Assembly (NCBI GenBank): GCA_028564705.1
Contig: JAPXFQ010001693.1
Span: 248,001 to 312,000, forward strand
Reading direction: 5' to 3'
DNA from: Apricaphanius iberus
Lineage: Eukaryota > Chordata > Actinopteri > Cyprinodontiformes > Aphaniidae
DNA: 64,000 nucleotides
The position numbers and the translations under genes were made by a program. The notes beneath the pieces were generated by a model. That model made no database searches. It was not told the origin of the DNA and saw nothing but the letters and a program-made list of their open reading frames with translations. Below are positions 45,395 through 57,384 of the stretch, piece after piece (positions within the stretch are counted from its first letter, which is position 1; each line of letters opens with the position of its first letter).

Positions 45395-48300
45395 AAAGGG
45401 CTTAGCAGTATACCGAAAATTTATGGATACCAAAATTTATGACTGTTACCAATGTCATGTTACCCGTGTCGGTAAATTTGGTATAAGAAGAAAAGATGTA
45501 TTTTATTTCGCGGTGCTCCTGTCCCTTTTAAGAAAGATTACTCTGCCTTAGTGACGTGACTCTGTAAAGTCATGTGACTTCATCATATCCAGCCAGCACC
45601 ATTGAGTAGAGATGGCGCTGTATATAGCACAGTAGCTGCTGGGTCGAACATTTAGTTTGTTTAGACCATAAACTATAAATACAATGGACTAACCCTTGGG
45701 TGACGTCCCCCATAGGTTTCTGAAGAACAGAAAATGAATGTAGCAAAAGCCTCAGACTGCTACAGTTTAAATTATGTGGTTTTAACTTTCCAAAATCTGT
45801 GTTGTGGTCAAATTGCTGTTAAAGCTGTGGCACTGTGCTACATATTATCCCATCCTAAAAGCTCTACATTTAATTCTGCTGATTTAAGATGTTTCACTTA
45901 ACCAGATCTACTATAATCTATACATGCTCTGAATTCTTAAACATGCTCTGAATTCTACTTCTATTACAAACAATAATGGTATCTGTTTTGTAATAAAGCT
46001 GTGTGCTTTGAAAAATATATTTTTTACATCAGCACCACTACAATGTGTTTTAGATATATCCCATCTGTGAGTATGCTTAGATTATTCAGCAGCTTTCAAA
46101 TGTATGCAGTTTTCTTATTTAGCAGAGCTCGACTTTTTTACTTTCAACAGCCAGAGCAAATGTTGCTCTCAGATTTAAAAAATGTTGCTAAACCCTGATG
46201 CCAGACATAATATTGTAAAATGATTCCACCAACAAGCGTGTAATGAAACTGCAAATGAAAATACAAGCATATAAGTTGGACATTTTTATTGGACAGGTAT
46301 GGAAAAAATTCAGAAACAAAAGACCAGTTGCACATGTCTGTGGGTCATGGGGTACAATCTGTCCCAGCATCCCAGGAAGGTTTGATTGAAGGCATTGTGT
46401 CATCTCCATCCTCTGTAAGCTGGTTTCCTGCTCCTGATGATCCCGCTGCAACTGATTGCAGGCATTTTTTAAAGTAGTATGCTTACAGTGCATTTAAAAA
46501 CATACACTAAGAATTTAAATTGAGGAACAGAAAATAATGTCTTACTGTGCTGCAGAAAACTTAAGTAGGTCATTCATATTTACAAAACGTATTATTATAA
46601 CTAATTTGGATAACCGGTAATGAAAAAACAGTCATACTGAAGATGATATGCAACTGAATAGGTTAATGTTGTGAATAAACAATACAAGTGGCATTAAATT
46701 AGCCTCTTACCCAGAGTAGGAGACATTGAGTTCAGGGCTTCGGCGTTCTCTGTTTCTCTGCTTCGGCTCTCACCAGCAGGCCGAAGCACTCTCACAGCGA
46801 GCAGCTCCATCCAGCACTCACTGAATCTTCTCTTCAGCCAAGAAGCTCAGAAATGCTGAAACTCTGTTTGTATCACAGCAGTGGTTTTTAATGATGTCTT
46901 TGTTCTTCAGCAAACACTAAACACATCCACTAGCGAGGTTTCAAAATGGTAGTTGGTTTGGTGTTAAAAGACGCTGTCAAGTTACTCTCCAGTGACTGTC
47001 AGCCGTCTGACTTCACTTTTGAGAACCAGTTCAGCCTGGATGGAACCACAGCAGAGCTGGTACGAAAAAATAGTATTGGCTTGACAGGGCTTGGTGCAAA
47101 TCAGCACCGTGTGGAGAGACGCCTAAAGTCATCGTGACAACACCAATCCTCTCAAAAGTTAAAAGACTTTTGACTCACCTCACATCTCTCAGATGCATTA
47201 GTTCGTGTCTCCAGCTCCTGAACTGAGTTCCTCACGCTAGTACTGATCTAACCAGTGATCATCCAGTCTGTCAAGAGTCTGACTCTGTAGTCTTCCAGCC
47301 TGATCTAGCTGACCCCTGCTTTTTGATACTCCGTCATGCCAACTTTGCTGCTCTGCCACTACCTGAATGGTCGCCTGCTCCAACACGCATGTAGAAAGAC
47401 AACAGCTCAGATCGGACCTCCATTACTCTTGACGAGCTCACAGAAACTCTCCCCCCACTGCTGGGGAAGCATCCGCCCATATAAAGCCTCCCCCAAGCAA
47501 TCAATACCGCAGCAAGCCATCTTTGTCCAATGAGTGCAGATTAACATCCAAAACTGAATAAAAACTGAAGAGGCAACTGATAATGGAGTTCAGAAACACG
47601 AAATGGCTGAAGTCTTTACATTACTCCCAGGCTGTGAAGGCCTTCCCCCAGGAAGCAGGGGGAAGAAGCAGACTATGGTGCAAGCTATTAGCTACTGTTA
47701 GCAGAGTTACCGGAGTTAGCCTAGACAGACCTGTCAATCAAAATAACACACCCCTAATTATTCATAATTTCAAGATTAAAGGAGTTAGAAAAAAATTATC
47801 CCCCCTCAGAATTGTCATGACTGTAAACCTGAACAATCTATTTATTTTTTTTGAAACAGGCTTTAAACATGTTTATTTAGATGTTAAGTTGGCCTTTTTA
47901 ACATGGAAGTTAATAGATAAGGTAGGAACTGCAGTTTTTTTCTCTTCCTGGTTGGCTTCACATTCTGCGAGCGGAGTTTGACCCTTGTTTTAGACTCCTG
48001 TAGCCACTCTTTAAAAAAACAAAAGCAACTAGCGACAAATGCAGTGCCTTTTGATGGTTTTATTGGATTTTTTTGAGACTCTAACGTCGAGCACGTTACT
48101 GCTTTCGCTGAGCAGCAGAGCAGCAGTCGACCCAAAGCGCTCCCGGCCCAGCAGCTCCCCCCACTCTGGCCTGCCAGTCAGAGCAGATACCCTCTTAGTC
48201 CAGAATGTCGATACAGCGCTTGAAACCACAGCTGGCTGTGGTGTGCTCCGATGTAGATGCAGAATATTTTCCTTCGCACTTTAGGCTGCACGCTAAAACA

Positions 48301-50144
48301 GCAGATTTCACTCACTGCCCCCGTTGCTTTCTCATCTGGTCTGCATGATCATTTCTCTAAAGCTAAACTGGACTTTAAAGGAGACATATTATGAAAAAAA
48401 ATCACTTTTCCTAGGATTTGGGTTGTTATTGTGTGTCTCCGGTGCATATACATGCATATAAATAAAAAATAAAAAAACATCATGCTGTTTTGAATGAGAT
48501 ATGATTTTCTTAATTGATCCTGCATTCAGTCTCTGATTGAGCTGTTCAAAATCTGTCCGGCTTTCTACGTCAAAAGCCGGAATATTGGAATATCCACACC
48601 TCCTCAGAGCTGCCTCCACCCACCAGGTGATTGCTGTCTCCACCCACCAGGTACAGCAGTAAACAACAGTTTCCGATTGGAAAGCACTTGTTCAGATTAG
48701 GAAACACCATGTTGCAGCTCCACGCAAAATGCTCCGTTTTTGGCTGCTCAAAAGAGCTCAAAACACTTCCAGGGTTCCAGTGGAAGAGGACAGAAGAGCG
48801 GTATGCGTTGACTTTATTTTTTATGGTAAGATGCTGGCGGTAAGAGCGGGGAGGACGTGAGAAGAAGCAACCGCGGAGTAGAAGGGAATCGCGCCGCCAA
48901 ACTGAGCTGCTGAGAACCGGTCAGACGACGTGAGATCTGCGGCAGAAGAGCAGCATAGGTTGGATTTATTTTTGATGGTAAGATGCTGGCGGTAAGGGCG
49001 GGGAAGGTAGAAGACCTGCCGCTGCATGGAGCTCAAAGAGCAGGGTCTCTGCGGTGCTAGAGAGCATGAGTCAGCTGATGGAGCTGGAAGGCTTTAGAGT
49101 CAGCGTCTCAGGAAGATATCAGAGTGCCAGATAAGCAGTTAAATCTATTCTTTCATCTTGAAGTCATTTCTTCAATAACCATTCAGAAGTATTTTTGCTG
49201 AATTCTCTGAGTATCAGGTTCTCACACAGAAACATTGGGGAGTGGAATTATCCGAATAAAAATATTTTAAGTTAATTTTCAATTAAATCAAAAATACTTC
49301 AGTAGTTTACAGTACAACCTGTCCACAGATCCAGGTCACTGAAGAGCTGTGCTCCCATGTGTATTATTATTATTAACACCGAAAGAATAACTGCAACCTT
49401 TATGGTGTAAATTTTTTTATCATGTCTTGAGTTATTTATCTGAGTTGACCATAGTGGTCACCATATAAACTCTGCATGAGTGCTGATTTTAACTATGATA
49501 GTGTTAAATCTGCGATTTTAAATTTGCTGTGCAGGAGACTCCCCTCCTACAGGAGCAGATTCTGGTTCAAACATGTTTGGTTGAACTCATTTTTTTCTTG
49601 TATGGTTTAATTCCCTTTTTTGTGTGTATGGTCGAACTACTGCAGCAGCCATGTCCATAACTTTCACACATAGTGGTAACAGTCATTATGTGAGTGGTGG
49701 GCGTGAGCAAAGATTGCAGGAGCGTTGGGCGTGGCCAAGTTAACAGCAGCTCATTAATATGTAATGATCAGCAGAAAACAGCACAATCTGAAGGGGATGA
49801 AACAGAGAGAAATACAGGTTGGTAACTATTGTTTCCTACAAGTTATTTCCAGGAAACGACTTCAGAAACATGTTTTCTGTAACTCTTAGACCTATTTCAA
49901 ATTGTGGAAAAATAGTCATAATATGTCTCCTTTAAAAGATTGGCAATCAAATCCTGAAATAAAAGGCTTTTTGAATCCTTGCAATAGCAAGAACCTATCA
50001 CATTTTCAAGCTCATTAGACCACTACCAGACCTTGAATACAGATAGGGAGGAGGGTTTGACATTGTCGATCTTCCACTTACCGTTACCGTGGTGAACTGC
50101 TCAATATACCGAGGTATTAATTTTAGGTCATACCGCCCAGCCGT
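45395..50144. mobile_element. hAT-type element with 8-bp target duplication, 4.75 kb
   Basis: AATTTTAG is duplicated exactly at 45387-45394 and 50145-50152. The left end AAAGGGCTTAGCAGTATACC and the complement of the right end (ACGGCTGGGCGGTATGACCT) are diverged inverted repeats of the GGGCTGGGCGGTATACC type seen in fish hAT elements. No transposase domain was recognised inside (45660-48370 holds only short frames such as 46946-47137). It looks like a non-autonomous or gutted copy. A TTAA-flanked element is nested at 48379-49931. Confidence 0.7.
48379..49931. mobile_element. TTAA-target DNA transposon (Kolobok/piggyBac type)
   Basis: A 16-bp perfect terminal inverted repeat, AGGAGACATATTATGA at 48379 and its complement ending at 49931, is flanked by TTAA on both sides (48375-48378 and 49932-49935). 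TTAA targets occur in Kolobok and piggyBac. The interior has two direct copies of TGGTAAGATGCTGGCGGTAA (48823 and 48977) and a doubled CTCCACCCACCAGGT (48604-48650). A short frame near 48708 reads MLQLHAKCSVFGCSKELKTL, whose C-x4-C start resembles a THAP zinc finger, which Kolobok elements encode. It is a non-autonomous, 1.55-kb copy. Confidence 0.7.
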
Positions 50145-51010
50145 AATTTTAGACCAGCCAGGCCAATGACTTGAAAAGCTGGTCAGTCAGAACATAAGAT
50201 TTTGCTAAAAGATGCGCTTGCAGTGGCGGCTGGCTAGTAGTGTTTTTCAAGCATTTTTGTTCTTTATTAAAAAATAAATAAATACAATTAACAATAATCA
50301 CATATTCTAAGTTAATTGTGTGTTTAAATTCATAAAGATATCTCGTGGTGACCTTGGCATTGATGGATGCGAGTAGTAGTACAGATGCGGAATCTCAGCA
50401 GCCGCTGAATTCAATCGCTCTCTTCTCCAGTATCTGTTCGAGAGGACAACATTGGTTGAAAAACTTCAAATCAAAGAGCTCGGCCCAGATCAACCCGACA
50501 TAAAGATATGCCAGCAAGACATGAAGAACGGTAAAGTGTACATGCGAGGCTTCTCCCGAAATTGGTACACCAAGAAGGCTTGGCTAGCTGGATGCAATCA
50601 CGCAAATGCCTTATTTTGCTTTCCGTGTTTGCTATTCAAAACGACTGGGACAGATATGGCATGGACCGTGTAGGGACGTGACGGACATGAAACATTTTTC
50701 AGAAAAGGTAAAGAAACATGACATAGTTGATCTGGTCGCTTCACTAGATAATGTGTTGGAGGATCATCTGAAGACGGCAACAGTTTTTAAAGGCACCTCA
50801 AAGACCCTGCAGGACGAGCTGTTGGATTGTATGTTGTCAGTGTTTAAAACCTACACTCTTGGAGAAGTGAACAGTGTAGATTATCTTGCTATTCAGGCAG
50901 ATGTGACTACTGACATTTCCACCCGCTGCCAGTTGGTGCGTGTGTTACAGAATCTTGACAATCAGAATAGCGTTCAAGAGCGTTTTTTTGAGTTCATCCC
51001 TCTTCAGAAT

Positions 51011-51977
51011 CAAATCAAATTTATTTATAAGGTACTTTTCATACTTAAACAGTAACACAAAGTGCCTTACACAGGCTAAAAACGAAAGCAACAACAACAT
51101 TAAGGGCGCTTTCACATGGTACGGGAGTCCGTACTCGGGTACGGTATTTGGTCAAAATCCACTTATTTCGTACCATGTGAACACAGACTGTACCGTGCCA
51201 GGATACGGCCAGAGAGACCTGCCTTGGAGGTAGTATCCGAGTCCAGGTACGGGCGGCCACGTATCATGTGAACACAACCCGTACTCTGGCCGCACTCAAG
51301 ACAATAGACGCGCTCCACGCGGAAATGACGACACCGCCGGCCGAAATTACACCGAAATTACAGAATCACCTCGCGACCATACAAATACCAAAACAACGCG
51401 ATTCAAGCATCCCACAGCAACACAGCAGATTACAAAACGGCGGGTTTACTACAACACTCACCCTGTAGATGGCTTCAGGTAGCAGCTGGCCAGTAGACCA
51501 GTTTGTTTACATTCTAGCCTGTCGCCCGTTTTATGACGTCGGTACTTCTCACTCCCTTGTTTGTTGGAGAACTACAGACTTATTTGTATACCGCCACCTG
51601 CTGTTTATTTGTAGTAAAACACTGGATTCAAATACGGGCAGAGATCCGTGACATGTGAACAGAAAAAAATAGCATTTTCTCTGGCCGTTTTCTGGTACGG
51701 CCACACATGTGAAAACGGCCTAAGAACAAGGGAAAGAAAAGACCCACCCCTCCCGCACATATCCACACCCCAAAACAAGCCCACATTCACACCAACACAA
51801 ATTCACACCAACATACACTCACACCAACACGCCGGAACATCAGTACTCACACACACACACACATGCTCAACCCCACTCATACTAGCTGACACTAGAGAGA
51901 CATGGCTGGGCACCGACATATTGGTGAGAGAAGGCCACGTTTGGGGGCCGACCACACCCAGGGAGACCCTGACCCTG
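51011..51977 (-). mobile_element. LINE 3' fragment inserted in the hAT transposase, with 5-bp duplication
   Basis: AGAAT is present at 51006-51010 and 51978-51982, and the hAT coding sequence is continuous across the pair. The insert starts CAAATCAAATTTATTTATAA, the complement of an L2-style 3' tail, so the element is antisense to the hAT gene. Its middle is displaced by a MITE (51101-51722). The remainder is CA-rich with many CACACCAACA-like repeats. Confidence 0.65.
51101..51722. mobile_element. MITE with GGGCGCTTTCACATG-type ends
   Basis: The left end AGGGCGCTTTCACATGG and the complement of the right end (GGCCGTTTTCACATGTG) are inverted repeats, with TA on both sides. The subterminal regions mirror each other with GTACGG words. 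No coding capacity was seen. It sits inside the LINE fragment, so it is the innermost layer here. Confidence 0.6.
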
Positions 51978-52788
51978 AGAATGCAACTTCTGACACCATT
52001 GCTAATTGCCCAGGCCTATGATGGGGCTGCAGTGATGAAGGAAGCCACAGGTGGAGTGCAGTAAGGTCAAGGGTGTGTACACAAGTGCACACTACATCCA
52101 CTGCTATGCCCATCAGCTGAACCTCATGCAGCAGGCAACTTCACACATCCGCAGGATCCGAACTTTCTTTCAGACCTTGGTGCATTGGTTCATTCAAGCG
52201 AACCACTGTGTATGATCAAGTGGTGGCACACAGACTTCCAGGATCTTCAGCTACCAGGTGAAACTTCCACAGTCGTGCTGTCAACACAGTGTATGAGCAC
52301 AAGGATGACCTCCTCAAGTGTTTACAGACAATCAGAGACTCAGGTGACTTTGATCCAACCACTGTGAGAAAGGCAGGAGGCTTTGTGATTATGTTGGAGG
52401 AAGAAGATTTCTGCTTTCTCTTGGCATTGCTTCACAAGATCATGTCATGTGGACATGCTGTTCAACCAGCTGCAGAAGAGGAACATTGACTCGGTCTACA
52501 TCACAGGAGTCATCCAGAGCTTCGCCAACAGCATGCAAAAGATCAGGTAAATAATTGTTTAATATTATTGTGATGAAATTCTCCAGTATGTTAGTTTTCT
52601 GAAACAGTAATGTGGATGGCAGCTTGTGTCTCATTAGGGACTCCATTCATTCTGTGAGTGAGGAATCCTTTGCTTCTGTGCAGCAGCAGCCCACAAAGAA
52701 ATGGAGTATGTTTGGACAGGGAGAACAATAGCAGCTGGGTACAGAGGTAAGCTGTACATTACATTAGGTTTCAGTGTACAAGACACTC

Positions 52789-53069
52789 AGAATCAAAAAT
52801 CCTTCGTTGTGCCACAAACTGGGACATTTGTTTAGTAACTGCAATAACCATACAAAATCATTTCAACAAACATACTTATACATATTTAAAATCTGTATAT
52901 AAAAAATGTCATGTAAATATGTATTAGATTTAAATATGTACATGTACATTACATGCAAATATGTATATACGAATATACGTTGATCTGATTCTATTATTCT
53001 TTCTTGTTACACTGCTGCTGCAACAAACAAATTTCCCCATTTTTGGTACCATAAAAGATTTCTGATTCT
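52789..53069. mobile_element. Short MITE-like repeat
   Basis: AGAATCAAAAATCCTT at 52789 and AAAAGATTTCTGATTCT ending 53069 form imperfect inverted ends of a 281-bp segment that interrupts hAT coding sequence. The interior is AT-rich with repeated ATGTAAATATGTA words. Confidence 0.45.
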
Positions 53070-53696
53070 CAATAAAATGTTTTTATCTGGTAAGAGGATA
53101 CTGATGACATTTCCTATGAAAGTGTTTACTATATGTACTTATCTATTGTTTTTTATTTGTCATATGTCAGGTATGTGAAACCATCCTGAACTATTGCAAA
53201 AGAGCGATTCTCTTTTACCAAGCATCTTATTAGTGCCACTCTGCTACAAGGCAACTTGTTTGTGTAACACACAGCGCAGTTCCCACATGCAGCAATGGAA
53301 ACCACTGTGGAGGCTTACCCCATGTTAGACAAGGCTAAGCTCAGAACAGAGCTATCCCTCATCTATGAGAACCATGAGTTCAGGGCTTGCAGTGGTGCAC
53401 TGACTCTCTTCCAGTTTTTCATGGAGAACAATCTTCTAAAAACTTTCACAGAGACTGTCACTTTTTTGAAGATACTTGTCACCACACCCACGACCACAGC
53501 CGAATCAGAGAGGTGCTTCTCTACTTTAAAGAGGATTAAGACTTTCCTGAGGAACACCATGACACAGGATCGGCTAAATGCTCTGGCCATGCTCTCCATT
53601 AAAAAAAGCTTGTCACAAATATTCCTGACTTCAATAAAAGGGTAATTGAAAGCTTTGCCACTCAGAAGGACAGAAGGGCAAAATTCCTGTACAAAT

Positions 53697-53952
53697 GGTA
53701 AATGGACTGAACTTATATAGCGCTTTTCTAGTCTTACTGACCACTCAAAGCGCTTTACATTGAAGCCACATTCACCCATTCACACTCGCATTCATACACC
53801 GACACCCAACATGGCTCGGTAGGACAATGTAGAATTTTGGGGTTAAGTGCCTTGCCCAGGGGCACATTGACATGTGACTGGAGGAAGCTGGAATCGAACC
53901 TACAACCCTCTGATTGCCAGCCAACTACTCTACCACTGAGCCACAGTCACCC
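53697..53952 (-). mobile_element. tRNA-derived SINE
   Basis: On the minus strand the head carries an A box (TGGCTCAGTGGTAGAG, 53929-53944) and a B box (GGTTCGATTCC, 53890-53900). The body and the tail (AAAGCGCTATATAAGTTCAG, then TCCATTTACCA) share the L2-type 3' end that lets LINE machinery copy it. It lies between the transposase stop and the 3' part of the hAT element. Confidence 0.85.
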
Positions 53953-53955
53953 ACA

Positions 53956-54920
53956 TTGTTTGTGATACAAATGAGGTATCACAAACACGCACACACACAA
54001 ATGCATCCTCTTGACCTTTGTATAACGTTGACCTTAGCACAACACTCCAGAAATATGTATCACTGTAAATTTCTGACATTTTGTCTAAGTAGTGTTTACT
54101 AACATAACTGTATATGTGATGTGTTCATCATTTTTCTTGTTCATTTAAATGTTGAAATAAAGAAAAAGTTTTTGTTAGTTGTTGTAATTGTCATTTATCT
54201 TATTAATCATTTATCTTGATCATTATTTACTGTACAGTATAAACCAAATGCAGTATTCATTTTTTTACATACAACTGTGTGTACATCTTATAAAGACAGT
54301 TAAGTACAATCTGTACAATTTTATCTTGTTGTATATAGTCCTCTTTAAACTCCATTCTGGTGATGTGCCTCTTGCATTGCCTATTTACTGCTTATGGAAA
54401 TTTTATTTTATGTGCAATTTAATGTACTCAGATGTGATTTTGCTGCCACAAGTGGGCACTGCTGTGAGAAATAACAGCTTTGTGCTTAACATTTTTGTGT
54501 AAAGCTAATAAGTTATTTGTTTCCAGTTTGTTTCTAAACTTTTTGTGCAATATTCTATTTATGTTTGGTATAAGAATGCTCAGATTTTTAATATTGGCAT
54601 TAAAATAATCAGTATTTAACAGAGAACTATCCAGCCGTTTACGTTCAATTGTTTTGGGTTGATTTTTGAGAATAACTAAGTACAGCTCTTTTTTTTCCTC
54701 TCTGTATTGGACAAACCGATCAATCCAGATGTGTCTGACCTCAGTAGTCACAACAACAATGGTCAGAAACATCTGTATTAATCAGTTTGTCCAATGATGT
54801 AAAACAGGAAATAAAAGAGCTGTACTTGGTTCAGGAAATAGTGAAGTTTTGCACAAAGCTCAGAAAGCACAAGTTTGTTTAAAAAAAAAAGCACAGCCCC
54901 ACCAAGAATATTTTTCACCA
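53956..54920. other. 3' non-coding part of the hAT element
   Basis: AT-rich DNA between the SINE and the right hAT terminus. The frames at 54188-54772 have no recognisable domain. Confidence 0.4.
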
Positions 54921-54938
54921 GCCGCCACTGTGGGCTTG

Positions 54939-55258
54939 GTAACAAAACTGCTAGAGTTTTAAAATACCTTGAAACATAATTGAACACACAGGGGTGCAAA
55001 GTCATGCAATCTATTTTCTCTATTTCTGCTCTCGATCCATGAAGCAGACTGCACTAAATTGCTGGAGTACTTGGAGCAATTGGCCCAAATCAAATATTGA
55101 TACAGAAGTTCAAGTTTTATTTTTTGTTGTTGTTGACACATTTAAAAAGTTAAAATGTACGAGTTGACCATCCCTGCAGACACGTGAGTTAACTTTTTCT
55201 CAGGGATTAAACATAGAATGTAAAAAAAAACCTAGAAGATCTGTAGGCTTTTTTTGTT
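54939..55258. other. No feature seen
   Basis: Starts GTAACAAAACTGC directly after the hAT duplication and would be the donor side of the broken host exon. No further exon was recognised here. Confidence 0.35.
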
Positions 55259-55800
55259 TAAAATTCTGTTTATTTATATAGCGCCGTTTCACAACAGATG
55301 TCATCTCAAGGCACTTTACAAGAAGAGTTATTACAATACAATGTTTAATTTAGAAATTAGAGAACCACAGAAGATTGCGTCGTGTAATTCTCAGCAATCC
55401 CTCACACTGAGCAAGCACGAAGCGACAGTGGAAAGGAAAAACTCCCTTTTAACAGGAAGAAACCTCCGGCAGAACCAGGCTCAGCACAAGCGGTCATCTG
55501 CCGAGACCGTCTGTGGTTTGGAGAATACAGAACAGAGACACAGAACAGAGACACAGAAAGAACAACACAGCTGATGCAGAAGTTTGTTGCAGGACGTGGA
55601 GAACTTTCCGTCACTGCAATCCCATCTTAGTCAGGGTCGTCAAGCAGGGCGGGTCAGGAGCACCTACTGTAGGAAGAGACTAAGAGAAAACAGGTTAGCG
55701 CTTGAATTGACAGCACATCATGCAGTTGGGGAGAAGTAGGAGAGAAAGTAGGAACAGACCCTAATAATGTCCTCCAACAGCCTAGCCTAAAGCAGCATAG

Positions 55801-56140
55801 CTACTAACATTAACCTGTCTCCTAGCTACTAGGAGACCTAGCTACTAACACTTTCTACCTGGCTTACATTAACCTATCTCTACCTAGCTACTCTACCTCT
55901 TCCTATCTCTTCCTAGCTTTTGATACTCTACCTGACTACTAACATTAACCTGTCTCCTAGCTACTAGGAGACCTAGCTACTAACACTTTCTACCTGGCTT
56001 ACATTAACCTATCTCTACCTAGCTACTCTACCTCTTCCTATCTTTTCCTAGCTTTTGATACTCTACCTGACTACTAACATTAACCTGTCTCCTAGCTACT
56101 AGGAGACCTAGCTACTAACACTCTGTACTTGGCTTACCTT
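55801..56140. repeat. 135-bp tandem repeat in the L2 3' UTR
   Basis: CTACTAACATTAACCTGTCT begins units at 55801, 55936 and 56071, a period of exactly 135 bp for about 2.5 copies. Each unit holds the 22-bp near-palindrome CTCCTAGCTACTAGGAG. Copy 1 (5215-5790) has the same sequence without the clean duplication. Confidence 0.9.
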
Positions 56141-56145
56141 GCCTA

Positions 56146-57384
56146 CTTTTAGAAATCCTAGGAACTACCAGTAAACCTGCAGTCTGAGAGCGAAGGGCCC
56201 TGTTAGGAACATATGGAACAATCAGGTCTCTTATGTATGATGGAGCTAGATTATTAAGAGCTTTATATGTCAGAAGGAGGATCTTGAATTCTATTCTAGA
56301 TTTTACTGGGAGCCAGTGAAGAGAAGCTAAAACAGGGGAAATGTGATCTCTTCTTTTAATATTCATCAGAATCCTAGCAGCAGCATTTTGGACTAACTGA
56401 AGACTTTTAATTGTTTTCTGTGGACTACCTGATAATAAAGAGTTACAGTAATCCAGTCTTGAAGTAATAAAGGCATGGACTAGTTTTTCAGCATCATTCC
56501 TGGACAGGATGGTTCTAATTTTTGCAATATTCCTAAGGTGAAAAAAGGAAATCCTAGAGACTTCTTTAATGTGAGATCTAAATGACATATCTTGGTCAAA
56601 AATAACACCGAGGTTCTTTGCTTTATTACTGGAGGCTAATTTAATGCCGTCCAGGTGAAGGGGTTGACTAAGTAGTTTATTTTTCACAGCTTCTGGTCCA
56701 AAGACGACAACTTCTGTTTTATCAGAATTCAGAAGCAAGAAGTTTAGAGTCATCCAAGTTTTTATGTCTTCCAGACATGCCTGTAGTCTACCTAACTGAT
56801 TGGATTCATCAGGATTTATAGATAGATATAGCTGTGTATCATCAGCGTAACTATGGAATTTTATCCCATGCTGCCTAATTATTTTACCAATAGGAAGCAT
56901 ATATATAGTAAAAAGAATCGGCCCAAGCACTGAACCCTGTGGTACTCCGCAAGTAACTATTGAGGTTGAGGAAGATCTATTGTTTACCTGAACAAACTGA
57001 AATCTGTTAGACAAATAAGATTTAAACCAACCTAGTGCTGTTCCTATTATACCAACACTTTGAAGCCTTTCTATGAGAATATTGTGATCAACAGTGTCAA
57101 AGGCAGCACTGAGATCTAACAGGACCAGAATGGTCACCAGTCCATTGTCTGAGGCTATGAGAATATCATTAGTAACCTTCACCAGAGCTGTTTCAGTGCT
57201 ATGATGAGCTCTAAAGCCTGACTGAAACTTCTCAAACAGCTCATTATTGTTTAAATGCTCACATATCTGGTGTGCAACTATTTTCTCAAGAATTTTAGAT
57301 AAGAAGGGAAGATTAGATATCGGTCTATAGTTAATTAAGTCGTTTTGATCAAGAGATGGTTTCTTAAGTAGAGGTTTAATTACA
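56146..57384 (-). pseudogene. L2 reverse transcriptase, copy 2
   Basis: A single open frame covers fingers to thumb: [51 protein letters not shown] and SYADDTQLYLSINPDESNQL, then HAFITSRLDYCNSLLSG. The frame keeps the 2 nt missing in copy 1 near 57190, so the palm is continuous and catalytic YADD is intact. The first 30 or so codons of the 57485-56115 frame come from flanking DNA upstream of the truncation at 57384. The C terminus is replaced by QGKPSTEC after RISKSR because of the internal deletion. Confidence 0.88.

Larger units (their letters stand above)
44242..50220 (+). pseudogene. Decayed host gene, several exons, last visible exon split by hAT insertions
   Basis: Exon-like pieces with splice sites: 44242-44289 (RETIFKDVGMYLRRI; TTTCTCCTAG acceptor, AAG/GTGTCT donor); 44331-44603 (LMMFDMVVSSNSFFLPSLVL, then in a shifted frame KMLLSLGQYVLSLVKSDASQ and CELALLCSVIIAVLQ, donor CAG/GTAAAT, phase 0); 44839-44961 (ADRRTADEVKIMELLHDRVM, ESERLTEKNNRLQTV, donor ACG/GTGAGA, phase 0), which has coiled-coil heptads. 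A further exon begins at 45375 after TTTGTTTTTCAG (QICENF). It is cut at 45394 by a hAT element and resumes at 50153-50220 (KAGQSEHKILLKDAL), where a second hAT follows. An in-frame TGA and the frame change near 44412-44427 are further lesions. I do not recognise the protein. Confidence 0.5.
50380..53645 (+). pseudogene. hAT transposase (TTF-type zinc finger, hATC domain), inactive
   Basis: N-terminal zinc-finger region: RGFSRNWYTKKAWLAGCNHA, then LFCFPCLLFK (50545-50640). It continues as HIVDLVASLDNVLEDHLKTA-like sequence near 50720-50780 and VDYLAIQADVTTDISTRCQL (50876-50935), the first catalytic Asp region. After the 51011-51977 insertion it resumes LIAQAYDGAAVMKEATGGVQ (52003-52062), the hAT QxYDGA block. 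HIRRIRTFFQTLG-like and VYEHKDDLL sequence follows in shifting frames to 52550. The dimerisation domain is intact at 53295-53645 (LVTTPTTTAESERCFSTLKR, then RLNALAMLSI). Frameshifts and stops make it non-functional. Order and motifs match zinc-finger-MYM-like hATs. Confidence 0.85.
50221..54930 (+). mobile_element. hAT transposon with degraded transposase
   Basis: The terminal repeats are CAGTGGCGGCTGG at 50221-50233 and its complement CCAGCCGCCACTG ending at 54930. The flanking octamers TGCGCTTG (50213-50220) and TGGGCTTG (54931-54938) differ at one base and are the expected 8-bp duplication. The element encodes a transposase on the plus strand and has been hit by a LINE tail, two MITEs and a SINE. 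It inserted 68 bp downstream of the other hAT, in the same host exon. Confidence 0.88.
55259..57384 (-). mobile_element. L2-clade LINE, 5'-truncated, copy 2
   Basis: The same family as 4682-8003 and very similar to it. The 3' tail is at 55259-55285 (complement of CTGTTTATTTATATAGCGCC), the 3' UTR runs to about 56145, and reverse transcriptase continues to 57384. There the match stops after TTAATTACAG and unrelated DNA begins. This copy lacks the 28S rRNA insert. It has an internal deletion joining the 3' UTR to the ORF near 56145, which removes the C-terminal 40 or so residues. Confidence 0.88.

Noticed and set aside
49296..49370. Similarity to 28655-28740 (GTTTACAGTACAACCTGTC)
   Set aside because: The shared segment is short; it probably reflects a common fish repeat piece but is too brief to define an element.
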